In this document: piece by piece, positions 15,762 to 26,808 of the stretch
How the letters are laid out: every line of letters begins with the position of its first letter
How positions within the stretch are numbered: position 1 is the first letter of the stretch
From: Plantago major
Taxonomy: Eukaryota; Streptophyta; Magnoliopsida; Lamiales; Plantaginaceae
Assembly: GCA_026545765.1 (NCBI GenBank)
Contig: CM048841.1
Coordinates: forward strand, 67,392,217 to 67,456,216
DNA length: 64,000 nt
Direction: 5' to 3'
Position numbers and translations under genes: made by a program
Notes under the pieces: model-generated
What the model was told of the DNA's origin: nothing
Databases searched by the model: none
Seen by the model: only the letters and a program-made list of their open reading frames with translations

Positions 15762-16155
15762 CTTTTTGGAAGAATTAAAAGTTTTATTAGCCGCACAAAT
15801 TGGCAGAGGGAACAAGGAATGCCACTAAGCCAAGTTCAGAGTTAATATACAACATTTACATCAACAAAAATCAGATACTTAAAACCCAAACCATAACACG
15901 CTTTTCCCCAGCAAAAAACAACTCCTATCAAAATCGATTTTGACCTAAAAAAATACATCAGTTCACACTACTCAGCCCTCAACCGAAGCACTTTTACATG
16001 TTGATATTCTGAAATACTCCTATAGGACAGATCTCCCAGTCAAAGAAGACATAGGTTGAGTGTATAGCCATTTTGCTTTTTACCCAAGTCCAGGTGTTGA
16101 ATTTGATTTGCTCCAATATTTCCGCCCACGATTTGATTTCTCCTCAGGAGCATAA
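15762..16155 (-). pseudogene. 5'-truncated LINE: C-terminal end of ORF2 plus 3' UTR
   Basis: On the minus strand, 16130 to about 16000 translates without interruption into a peptide starting SWAEILEQIKFNTWTWVKSK and ending FFDWEICPIGVFQNINM before a stop. The W/F-rich 'WVKSK...DWEICPIG' pattern is that of the extreme C-terminus of plant L1-type ORF2 proteins. A ~220-bp 3' UTR and an A-rich tail (the T-rich run at 15762-15772) follow. It is a dead-on-arrival copy. The LINE family is inferred from this motif pattern. Confidence 0.6.
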
Positions 16156-16159
16156 ACGA

Positions 16160-17100
16160 ACTTTACACATTGTATAATTCAAACTTGGGAACTCAATTTG
16201 AAGAGTAAACTCAACTGTAATTACAACTTGGGAGCTCAGTTTTACGAGATGATTCTAACGTGTGAAATCAATCCGAATGTCAAACTAACTCTAATAATGA
16301 GATATTATAACTTGACAACTCAATTTGAGGAATAAACCGCACTACATGGGGATAAACTATAATAAAGGAATGATTCAAGCTTAGGAACTCAATTAGAAGG
16401 TAAATAAAAATGAGATCATTAGAATTTGGAAACTCAATTCGAATGGCAAATCGACTATAATCATGAGATAAATCTATTTGAAAACTTAATTTGAATGTCA
16501 AACTAACTATAAGAATCAGATAATTCAAACTTGAAACCTTAGTTCGAATGGTAAACTCATCCTTGAGAATTGATCCAACTTGGGAACTCAACTTCAAGGC
16601 AAAATGCAAACAAATATTGGAAGAACAATATAATTCCAACTTAGTAACTCAATATGAAGAGTAGACTATTAGCAATGAGATTATTTCAACTAGGAAATTG
16701 AATTCAAAGGTTAAACTCAACTTTAAGAATGAAATAATTCTTAATCAAAAACTCCATTTGAAGGGCAAAACAACTCTAAAAATGATATAATTTTAACTTG
16801 GGAACTCTAATGAAATGATAAACCATGCTATCTAGAAAATAAAATAAAAATGAGAAATTCTATTTAAGAACTTAATTTGGAGGGAAAATAAACTCTAAGA
16901 TTGTGATAATTACAAATTGAGAATTATTTATAAATACTAAACCATACTATATGTAGAAAGTACTTTAATGAAATGGTATTTCCAACTCATGGACTCAATT
17001 CAAATGTAAACCAAGGATAATAATAAGATCATTTCACTTTAAGAACTAAATTGGTAGGATAAACTCAACTCTAAGACTGTGATAAGTCTAACTTGGAAGC
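16160..17100. repeat. Degenerate ~53-bp tandem repeat, block 3 (longest)
   Basis: Roughly 16-18 imperfect units of the same 'aacttgggaactcaatttgaagg' theme as blocks 1 and 2 run continuously between a LINE tail and a Helitron end. Phase and unit length drift, so it is old. The ORF at 16639-16280 on the minus strand is an artefact of the repeat. Confidence 0.65.
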
Positions 17101-17262
17101 CACTGGTGATGTGGTTTACAAGGAGTCAAGGAGATGTTTAACAATGTTTGGGGGTAGTATTATATTTGCATTATTAAATTATACTCTGTATTATTATATT
17201 TCATTTGCTTGATTAATTTAAAAAAATTATACCGTGGCATCGCCACTGGTTAGTGAAAATTA
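17101..17262 (+). mobile_element. Helitron 3'-end fragment (first copy)
   Basis: The segment starts with a helicase C-terminal remnant (ggtgatgtggtttacaagga, encoding GDVVYKE). It ends with an element-terminal hairpin (ataccgtggcatcgccactgg). The same order, helicase tail, AT spacer and CCGTGGCATCGCCAC hairpin, is seen at 17701-17855. The terminal CTRR is degraded here. Confidence 0.55.
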
Positions 17263-17689
17263 CAATTGCTTACGAGAGGTGGGGCAAATACTCTAAAGTG
17301 AGGAAACTCTTTTCGATATTCTCTCTACTTTCTTGATTTCTATAACGGGGTTGGGGGGGATATGTTGGCCGGAAAAAAACCGTAACATGTGAAATTATGT
17401 TTGTCGAATAATAATCTTTGTATGTGTGGTGAGGTGACCATATACCACCGTGGGGTTGTTAGAAACCAACCCTATTGATTGAGTTGTACACTTTTGTATT
17501 TTATTTTGATTCGGATTTAAGTGATACAGTTAAAAAAAAAACATGTATTACTAATTAGCATGTCAGGTACGATATGACCCAATATAAAATATATGTTATC
17601 AACCCTTTGGATCCTACCCCAATCGAAGCATATCATTCATGATAGTCGTATTTTTATTTTCGATAGTTAGCATAAAAAAAAAAGACTCG

Positions 17690-17855
17690 ATGATATAATA
17701 TTGGATGAAGAAGGACTACTCACCGACACCACTACCAACGTTGTTTACAAGTAAGTCTGACTATCTTATTTTCTCGATTAATTTATTTTGTCACCCCCTT
17801 TCTATTTATTATTAAAAGTAAACTATACCGTAGCATCGCCACGGGTTAGTACTAG
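17690..17855 (+). mobile_element. Helitron 3' terminus (second copy)
   Basis: Codons for LDEEGLLTDTTTNVVYK (17701-17751) match the end of the Helitron helicase at 52425-52470 (LDKEGNPIDTTTNVVYKE). A ~65-bp AT-rich spacer is followed by the hairpin ccgtagcatcgccacgg and the terminal CTAG (17852-17855) with a T after it. That is the canonical rolling-circle transposon 3' end. The 5' part of this element is not identified. Confidence 0.75.
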
Positions 17856-17856
17856 T

Positions 17857-18390
17857 ACCTTATGTAGATAAGTTTTAAAATCTTCTCTAATACTTATATA
17901 TATACTCTACATAAACTATCAGTTGAATAGACAGAATAACATTCATATTTATTTCTCAACACAACAATATAAAAAGTATTCTTTTATGGCAAAATTTAAT
18001 AACTATGTTTAGACGAATTTACTCAAATTTTGTTTTTGGCTTAATCCCGATTTGTAATTCGCAAGCAATTCCCTTTGCGTTTTTGGTGGGATTATGTGAT
18101 TCGGTCTGAATAGGTTTATGTTTGAACCGACAACCGAGTTATCAGTCTGATTTTTCGGTTCGGGTCAGTTGGTGCTCATGTGATAAGCAGGCGGCAAGCT
18201 TTGGGCATATCGCCCGCTTCGTCTTCACTCAGAACCTACCTTGTTCATCTAAACTCATTCACTTCACTGCAAAAATCAAAATCAAACTCAAACCAGATTG
18301 ATTGATTGATTCATCATAAATAAATAAAAAAATACTACGACAATGCAATTTCCAATGTTTGATTCATAACTGATCAAAGAAGAAGAGAAA
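17857..18390. other. Upstream region of the plastid membrane-protein gene
   Basis: AT-rich at first, then less so near 18180-18260. It probably contains the promoter and 5' UTR of the gene starting at 18391, but I see no convincing TATA box. Confidence 0.35.
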
Positions 18391-20768
18391 ATGTCACTCA
18401 CACAGCTTCACTCCATGTTCATTAACAAGTCCACTTCATCCCGTCTTGCTTTTTCACCAGCAAATCCCCTCAAACCCCCCAAATTCGCAATCTCCTCAAA
18501 ACCCCATTTTACAAATCACATACTATTCACAGCAACTCGCCAATTCCTTTCATCAACAACCACAAAAGCAAAAGCTGCTTCTATCGGCGACCCCTATGAA
18601 CATCAGCAAGTCAACGCTACTGGGTTCCCTTTCGATGCTTTCTTATCCATTGTTGAATTCCTCAGCCTCACTTCTTCAGTGGCCGTTTCTGTATATGTAG
18701 CTGTTTCTGTGAGCAGAGGAGGATTGGGGGTTTTGGGAATCAGGTTTGTGGCGTGGCAATGTGTGGTTCTGGTGACTGGCTTGGTGGTTGGTGCCGTGAT
18801 TAGGCAACGGCAATGGACTCGGATTTGTGGGGCTAGGGTTTCCAGATCTTCGTCTTCGTCGTTGTATGGGCCTAATTTGTTGGAGAGGGTGGAGAGATTG
18901 GAAGAGGCTTTGAGTAGCTCTGCTGCTATTGTTAGGGCTATGTCTAGGCAACTTGGGAAGCTTGGGATTCGGTTTCGGGTCACACGAAGGGCTCTTAAGC
19001 AACCAATGGCTGAGGTATTACTTCCATACTATGTTATTAGTGTTTTTCAGTTGGGCGTTTGGTTTGTGAGATGGTAGCTAGGTGCTTTTACTTGCTATTG
19101 AAATCGGTTTATTGAGAAATGAATTCGAAGAAATGCTGCTTAGTACATTTATGGTAAGAACCACATATTGTCATGCCTCTTAGATAGTGAGCTTAAAACA
19201 CTTTTAACTTTATATGTTGGTGTCATGGAGTGGTGTAATGTTGAATTGGTTTTGGGATTTGAGGCTTTGAGCTGCATGACTGTCTAAGAATTACTATAAT
19301 TTATAAGTTGGATTGGATGTGGCTTATACACTCAGTTTTATTTTCACTTTCGATGATATATTCAGCCTGGATGATCTTTAGTGAAAGTTACATTGTTCTT
19401 CTGGATAATGAGTTTGATTTGGGATAGTTTATCAGGAAGTTTATAAGAGGACTAGATAGAATATGGTTTCTTAGTATAACGCAATAACTAGTTAGAATAG
19501 GATACAATGCGCTAGTATAAGAGCTATTCATAAGTTTCACATTGTCCTGGTAGTGGTAGGATATGTTCGTGGGTCTGAATGGGGATAGTTTCCCGGGGAG
19601 TACATTCAAAGTAGACTAGACAGTATTGATTTCTTGCTATTGGCATGGCTAAAAGTTCAGAGCAGGACATCCATGTAATGGTTAAGGGTGATTTGTACAT
19701 TTCCTATTGACAATCCTTTCCGGAAGAGGAATTATGAATTTTCGGGAATTCTGCATGTTACATAAGTGGGCAAGACTTTATATTTGGAAATGCTAGTTGT
19801 TTGAAATGGATGACTTCTTTTTGGTTCATAAGAAATTTAAGAGCACCTGTTGCACAACATCTTTAATAGTACTTGCTACTCACAATCTTTCAGTTACTAT
19901 GTAGTATGTACACAGTACATATCATATTTTTATTACATATCGTTTCATTTGAGAACCCTTATCTTTAAAAACCTGACCTTTCCATATAATGTTTCAGGCT
20001 GCGGCTTTGGCCCAGAAAAATTCTGAGGCTACTCGTATATTGGCCGAACAAGAAGAGATCCTGGAAAAGGAACTTGGTGAAATTCAAAATGTTCTACTGG
20101 CTATGCAGGTAAAGATTGCCTCTAAAAGCTCCAAAGAGTTAGGTTAACACAAATACATCAAAATGTTGATTATATCCATGGTCTGAACAATGCTAGAGTG
20201 ATTATCCTGTTCTACCCTAAAAACTCCTAAAATGTTATGGTTAGGTTAAAATAATTTCTTTATTTGACATTTTGAAACTTGAACTATCCAGGGTATTCTA
20301 ACCTCCTGCGAATATTGCCACTATACATTTCATGCTTCTAAAGTATTGGGGCAAGCTTTTACACTCTCTACAACTTTTTAAAAATTGTCTTACCCGAGCA
20401 TTCGAGTCGTTTGTTAAATATGTTTGAAAATGTGTTGGATAATAGTTGTGTTGTGACTTGTCATATATTTTAACTTGACATGATGCTTTTTTTTTTTTTT
20501 TGAAACGGTTGACATGATGCTAATGAAGCAGTAATTTGATAATAATTGTGTTAAATTTACTTATTTATTGGATATATTATGTCAGGAACAACAACAAAAA
20601 CAACTTGACCTCATTCTTGCTATTGCAAAAGGTGCCAAGTTATGGGAAGCCAATAGTGTAAAATCTCGAGGTGAGAATCCTACGAAGACATCTAAATCAT
20701 CACCTGATGGAGTAGCAAGTTCGAAAATGAAAACTCCGGAACTGCAGACGAAACTCAACGATGAGTAG
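18391..20768 (+). CDS. Predicted plastid membrane protein with C-terminal coiled coil, function unknown
   Basis: I do not recognise a named family. Three exons join in frame with GT-AG borders: 18391-19014, 19998-20108 and 20586-20768, giving about 305 residues. Residues 1-60 are rich in Ser, Thr and Lys with almost no acidic residues, fitting a chloroplast transit peptide. Two hydrophobic segments (about 84-107 and 117-137) look like a membrane hairpin. From about residue 163 on, a charged heptad-like stretch (LLERVERLEEAL, later LAEQEEILEKELGEIQNVLL) predicts a coiled coil running to about residue 270. The tail is a polar Lys/Ser-rich segment. The start is the first ATG after an A-rich leader. 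The layout suggests an organelle membrane anchor with a soluble coiled-coil arm; that role is inference. Intron 2 carries a tiny retroposed insertion at 20487-20508. Confidence 0.85.
20487..20508 (-). mobile_element. 22-bp retroposition footprint (poly(A) tail only)
   Basis: A run of T followed by gaaacgg is bracketed by a perfect 12-bp direct repeat, ttgacatgatgc (20475-20486 and 20509-20520). This is what LINE-type target-primed reverse transcription leaves when it aborts just after the poly(A) tail. It lies in intron 2 of the 18391-20768 gene. Confidence 0.75.
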
Positions 20769-21870
20769 CCATAGAGTAAAATCTCCAACAACCTGTCTCT
20801 CATTCTTTGCGGTTCATGATGAGCACAGAAGCCCCCGTCATGTTCTTTTCGTGGCTGACATTGGATGATGTCAGTATACTGGTGACCGGGATTGAGAACC
20901 GCTGCTTGATGGGGAATATAGAAAAACGTGACAGTGACATTGTGTTTCTGCGGATTGTTAAAATCACGAGTTGTTGTATCTTATGAATGAAATTACTTTC
21001 CGTTGTATTTGAATTTCCGGCTTCTGTTGAACGTTTTGTGAGAGCTACACTATGAACAAACAAACAGTATATCTCCTAGGAAAATGTCAATAGAGAAGTT
21101 TAGTCTGCAGCTATATATTTTCAACAAGTTATACCTGAAGCTTTTCCCCTGTGCAAGGATGTTTGGCTCCAAACTAAGTCACAATTGAGTTTAAGACTGA
21201 ATAACGTTCGCAATTTATGTTGTCTGACTATGCATAGTGAAGAGTCTATTTAAGTTTTGTCTAACTATACATGCAATTGACAGACATTCCCTACCATTCA
21301 GTTCTTGTTGCTCTTAAACAAAGTTCGCCTGCATTTACCAACTTAATTGTTACTTGCGGAGCTCGGGAATGCATGTTGCTTGCTCCCAAGTTCGTTAAGG
21401 CTCATTTCATAGTTACAAACTCGTTAGAACTTTGGTCGGCTGGTGTCAAGTAATGCATTTTTTTCTCATTTTTATCCGGGACTCGAACATGAGCTCGTTT
21501 AGTTTCAAACGAGTTGAGTACAAAAGTTAAAACTATGTTTACATATTACATTAACTTGTTAAAATGAAATTATTATCAGACCTTGTGATTGAAAATAAGA
21601 TAGTGAAACACAGACGAACTCATGAGGGAATATAGTGGGACATTTGACCCCTAAAATTTATAAAAATACATATATTCGACACTTTCATTTCACCCCTCGT
21701 TTGAAACAATCTCGTAGTATGTAATTTGGCCCGAACTTGAAGTCAAATCCGTAAGTGAGCATAGTTGTGTTATTGTATACGTTGACTAGAATAACCCTTG
21801 ATTTTGAGAAACCTCGTTGTGAAACAGACACAGTACACAGCTGGCTCTGTATGAAAGAGTGAATTGGAAG
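20769..21870. other. Intergenic spacer between two same-strand genes
   Basis: The first ~280 bases are probably 3' UTR of the upstream gene; the last ~50 bases are the leader of the next. The ORF at 21271-21453 has no recognisable similarity. No element ends seen. Confidence 0.4.
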
Positions 21871-24800
21871 ATGGAGGGATTAGAGAAGCTTGAGAAATTG
21901 CAGAGGACGATTGAATCGTTGCATTCCCTTGGAATTTCCGACCCTAACCCCCATTCCGAACGCTTCCTCGCTCATTTCGCCTCTTTTCTGGTAAACTCAT
22001 TAATTACAGTACTAACTTTTTATTCTGTGTCGTGTAAATAGTGACTTGATGATTTCAATGTGCTGATTGCTGAAGATGGATAACTCTAGTGACCAGCTTG
22101 ATATTGCTGCCAAGTGCCAACTCATCACTACACACATCTCCAAGGTTACACACTTTCCCAATTACTCTCATTTCTTTCAATTTCAACTGCAATTCTGAAT
22201 TTACTTCATTCATTTACTGCTTTACTTTTTAAGGTGTCCAGTTTACTCCGTGAGGGTAAGATTCAATGCAGCGGAGAAGAAGAAGGTCAGAGGTCGTCTA
22301 TTCGGTTTTATTCTTTATTGTGATGGATATTAGACCTTCACCATAGTCTCTACTCTCTATAATACTGATGCTCCCTCAAAAGAACAATAGTTTGATAAAG
22401 TTGTGTGTTCCGGAATTAAATGATCAACTGCTTTACTTGATCAACCGAGACGAATAATGCTGCTGCATAATATGTGATCGTCTAATTTCAAATGTTTAAA
22501 GGACTGACTGATTATTAAACTATTGGCTCACCTCGAGGCTTTGGCAGTTTGCAGCCAGGCACACATTTCTACTGATGACAAATCAATTCTCAATATGGCC
22601 CAAAGTTTCCCTAATGATACTGCTGTGATTGGGATGGATGCAATGAGACGCTCAAATTCAACGCTAGAGGATTTTGTAAGAGATACTGTGGTTCATCACG
22701 GCAATTGATCATTCCTTATGCAAGCTATTTTCTCTTACATTTTCACTTTTGCCGCTTTACCAAACGATTATCCACTTCTGTTTGTTGAGGCACTAATATG
22801 AGAATCTTGTACTCAATCCCTCCCAAAAAAAACGCCTTTACCGCATACAACAAAACATCTTGTATTCTCTCTTCTTTGCTTGGTGTACGTCCTATCTAAG
22901 AAAACATCTTTATTTCTTCTGGTGGTGTTGGGTATCTGATTTAGGCCCTACTTTTATCAAAAACAAAGAATCATTGGTGTTGTTGATGGCTCACTGTTCA
23001 CATTAAACAGTGCAGGTCATATTTTATGTTTCACAATATGGAAGCTAAAGAACCTCAATCGATTTTCAGATATCTGCCCGTGCTTTCATTCACAGAAAGT
23101 TATATTTATCAGGTTGTCTGTTTTCTAAGATTTCTAATTAATTAGATGAGAATGGTTTACTACTTGTACAGTTGTAATTTACTTGTGTATCCTAAATAGA
23201 CATGTTTCTGTTGATGCAGTTAGATGGCTTGAACGAGAACTTATTGCCCAGAAATGTGGTGCCAGTTTCACGAACAATTTTTGAGGTAATAGGACTTCCA
23301 AAAATTTTAAATATCAAATTGACGGATGACTCAGACCTTTCTGGGCTGCGGTTCAGGATGATGATCGAAAGCTAACCACTATGTCTGCAATAGCATTGGG
23401 GGAGGATCCCTTTAGACCACTCCTTGTTGTACTAGAACGTCATGGGCTTGTGACACCAAGGTTCAGCTTTCATTTTTTCTTCTGTATTTTATGCAATTCT
23501 AGTTGTCCTTCTCTGTTGGAATTATAAAGGATCTGAAAGATACCCCTTAGTGTCATATTTCATCATTCATATGATATAATATTTCTTAATCAGTATAACA
23601 GAAGAACTGAAGTATGGAGAAGAATACTGGGCTCTTGAAAGAAAGCTATGTTGTGCATTTGCTAGGAACGAGAGGGTAATTATGCCCCTGTACATTATAA
23701 TTATCGAAAGACATAATTTCTGTTGTGATAAAAATGTAATGTACTCTAAATGTTTTTGCACAGATATCCGTGGAAGACATCACAAGGGCTATCCATCTAA
23801 AATCCTTCGATTACAGGGTCCTGAACCTGCTATTATATCAACTAAGAGGAGAAAAGGTATCAAATTAAGCACAATAGAGTAATTTTTGTGCACTGCCAGT
23901 ATCATGTATCATCTTCTCCCACTCCAAAATATATTATAAATAAAATATCCTATCTGCAGATATTTTGTTTGTGACTTAATACGCTATGCATGTTTGTAAA
24001 ACCATACATCAATGCGCAGGTAAATAACTTGCATATGGATTTTCTGTCAATCTCAGAACTACTGGTGGAAGTATCCGATGACCTGTAAGTTATTCTTCTT
24101 ACTTGTATTTTTCTGTCTTTCGGTATGAAAGTTGGTAGTTGATTTATTCTTTTTTTCTTTTAACTAAAGTCCTGGTCGAAAGACATTGTCCTTGGACTTG
24201 GGTTTAACAGTATCTTGGCAAACATGTTTTAGAAGAACAATACTAATTCTTTTGCTAATCATTATGCATGTGGGAAGCATAAATTAGATACTCCTGAATG
24301 ATGGATAGTCGTATGACGCTGCAGGTTTGATTATGAGGCGAGTCTCTCTTCTCTATCATGTAATTTGGTTGCTCAAATTTGCACATGCATATTTAGCTCT
24401 TGTTTTTTCGGTAATGATAGGATGACGTTGTAGAGAACAACTTTAACATTCTGCGGATGTTTGTTAAGCATTATGGAGCTTCTACAGCCCCAATCATGCT
24501 GGTGAGCAATGAATGGTTAAGATATTAATATTTGTTTTCGGCTAGTAATCCTCGTAGATCAAGATAAGAAAGAATTTACTTTTTGTTTAGAGAACTGTTT
24601 CTGTTATGGTGAACGTGGTCTGTTAATGAGAGTATTAATGTACTGTGATCTTGTCATCGCTCAAAAAAGTTAAAATGCTTTTTTCCACAGGCCAAGTTTA
24701 TAGCAGAATCAGAAGAGAAATACGACGAATTATCTAAAGCGTTAGATCCCGAACTGTGGAACATGTACCGGAAAAGATGTGAAGAAGCTACTAAAGAAGG

Positions 24801-24976
24801 TACAGTACTGCATTGAGTTTGGCTGTTGATAATGTTCTTCAAAATGCGAACTATAAACTGTTCTAAACCTTTTAGGTGGAAAGACAATAGGCCCTTCTCT
24901 TGGAACATGGCAGATACCACCAGTGATCGAAAATGAGAGTGCATATCGGACAGCATGTTCGACATCTACTCCATAA
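21871..24976 (+). CDS. Conserved plant protein of unknown function; frame broken by a CTGA duplication
   Basis: I recognise the conserved character of the protein but cannot name it. Exons: 21871-21990, 22076-22144, 22234-22285, 22502-22675, 23011-23112, 23220-23285, 23357-23460, 23594-23675, 23764-23856, 24020-24084, 24325-24337, 24421-24501, 24691-24799 and 24876-24976. All phases agree except at exon 4, which opens gactgactg. One CTGA too many shifts the frame and brings in a stop; with a single CTGA the product would be about 408 residues. Exon 11 is only 13 nt (it completes an L codon, then encodes FDYE) and ends at a GC donor (gag/gcgagt). The protein is largely helical and charged, with an acidic run VSDDLFDYEDDVVENN. 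No membrane segment or catalytic motif is seen. The start is the first in-frame ATG after an upstream 4-codon ORF at 21851. It may be a pseudogene or carry a sequencing error. Confidence 0.8.
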
Positions 24977-25744
24977 CTAGTACCCCCAAGAAAACTCATA
25001 TATAATTTGTACGAGGTTGAAGAGAAGTCGATGGCTCGCATAGTTCGATGTTTTGTGGCCTCATAGAATTTTAGGTTAGGTCTTATGTTGCCTAATGGCG
25101 AGGGCTACTCCCATCCAAGCAACATTTTTATTGCAGTTCTCAATTGATAAACAAACATCACCTATATGCCAGGTTTGTCACAGTTTATGGATCTGCAGCT
25201 TTGGTGTATCTGGATAATCGGGGTGTTGGATGACTTGTGATGTAATCATGTTGTTCAAAATTGAAACAGCAGTATTTTCTTTCAAGAATGGCATAGTGAA
25301 TCTGATACAATTGTATAACCAAACTGCAATCTTGGCAATTTCATGAGTTTCACTTTCATTGTACACTATCTTTAAAACCTTGCAAATTTGTCTACATCTG
25401 AGGCCGGAGTTACAACGATATGATATGAATAATGATGAACTGTGTTCTGCAGGTTTCTCATGTTGATATCCTATGTATTGTCTGGGAAAAGAAGTCAGTA
25501 TGATCATCGCAAAGATGCATCAATGGTTACAAATCTTACAATAATAACAATAATATCGATGTACATTTAAAGTACATACTATATCATTTATTTAGTAATT
25601 GCAAATAATTCCTCAGCAGGCCAGGCATTACAAACATACACAGCCAAGTTCCTCATATATAATCACATAAAACTTGCAGATAGACTTAGAAAACAGGTTA
25701 CACATACTCACTGCATAAACCAGAAGAACAGTCAACATCATACC
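24977..25744. other. Shared 3' region of two convergent genes
   Basis: This 768-bp tail-to-tail spacer must hold the 3' ends of both transcripts. No independent coding region is credible; the 109-codon minus-strand ORF lacks recognisable similarity. Confidence 0.45.
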
Positions 25745-26808
25745 TCAAGGAGACTGAGGCCAATCATAACCTCCATCAACAGCATTAACATCATCATAAA
25801 ACCACATTTCAACCTCCTCAATTGAATCTGCATTCTCGGACAAATCATCCGACGTCTCATCAAACTCATCAAATTCATCGTCCATCTCACCTGCTACGAA
25901 GTCCCATGCCAAGTAACCCGAAGAAGCAGAATAATCCGACAAATTGTCCCAACCGCTCTTGTCATAACAATCCATAACAAGGGGTCCCACGACTTTTAAC
26001 TTGGGGAAATTTTTCAGATATGACTCTTCAAGATTCACTTTCCAGCAGCCTCGCACGTCTACTAACTCGAGTTCTTTGCAGTTTTCAATAATTTCGATCA
26101 TACTGGACGTGTCAACTAGCAAGTAGGCAATCTCGAGCTGCTTCAGCTTTGGCATTGTTGTGGCAATTGCTAGCGCTTCATCGTCTTGGGAAAGCTTGTC
26201 AATTACCTCAAGAGGGTGCATTATCCGACGTAAGCTAGTGAGAGATTTGCAGTGCTTCCCAATTGCTTCAAGAGCTTGGGATCCTAAGTGGATGCAATAG
26301 CTCAAATCCAAAGAGGTGATGGAGGAAAGTTTTCCCGCAGCATTTGACAGGATGGAGTCGTTGATTTCACTTTTTGGCAGTCGCAAAGTTCGTAGAAATT
26401 GAGCACTTGCAAAAGAGAAGTCATGTAAGAGACATTACAGAAAACACATTGCAGTGACACCTGAAATTCTGAATGCTACTATATCCTTTAAAATACTTAC
26501 TGATTGGCAATGAAGGAAATGCTCTGGTCACTTGCTATGCCACTAACAGCAAGCTTTCGGAGTGAACCACAGCTTCTTGTGATCAAAAGATGAAGCATCC
26601 GATCAATAATTTCCGGCTTGCTTTCCCTGCTCCATTCCTCAATATCTATCTCTTGCCAGCAATATGGACCTATAACTGCCCTTTCCCACGACTTGCAGAC
26701 AGTTGGTATTACCGTCAAGAGCTCATGCAGTGTAAGATTTTTGAATATGAGTCCAAGTGTATCTGGTATTAATTCATCCCATTTTCGAAAATCACCTCCC
26801 TCATCCAT
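25745..26808 (-). CDS. FBW2: F-box protein, FBW2-like (SCF ubiquitin ligase substrate receptor)
   Basis: The F-box binds SKP1 in an SCF E3 ligase and the rest selects the substrate. Arabidopsis FBW2 is known to promote turnover of ARGONAUTE1. Exon 1 is 26808-26501 and exon 2 is 26405-25745. They join through a split His codon (IAN-H-AQFLRTLRLP) to give 322 residues, against about 317 for Arabidopsis FBW2. Residues 10-55 form the F-box (WDELIPDTLGLIFKNLTLHE, then VCKSWERAVIGPYCWQEID). Leucine-rich-repeat-like segments follow (LTSLDLSYCIHLGSQALEAI; MPKLKQLEIAYLLVDT; LELVDVRGCWKVNL). The acidic tail ends YDWPQSP, like the family's WPPSP end. A 5' UTR intron is likely: an acceptor-like ttgtag lies just upstream of the ATG, with a donor candidate near 27310. 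The gene is convergent with the one ending at 24976. Confidence 0.92.

Noticed and set aside
12545..17100. CRISPR-like or coding repeat array
   Set aside because: Unit length and sequence drift continuously with no spacer structure; ORFs within are incidental.
24742..25507. Minus-strand ORFs over the gene 3 end and spacer
   Set aside because: They are antisense to real exons or the 3' region and have no recognisable domain.
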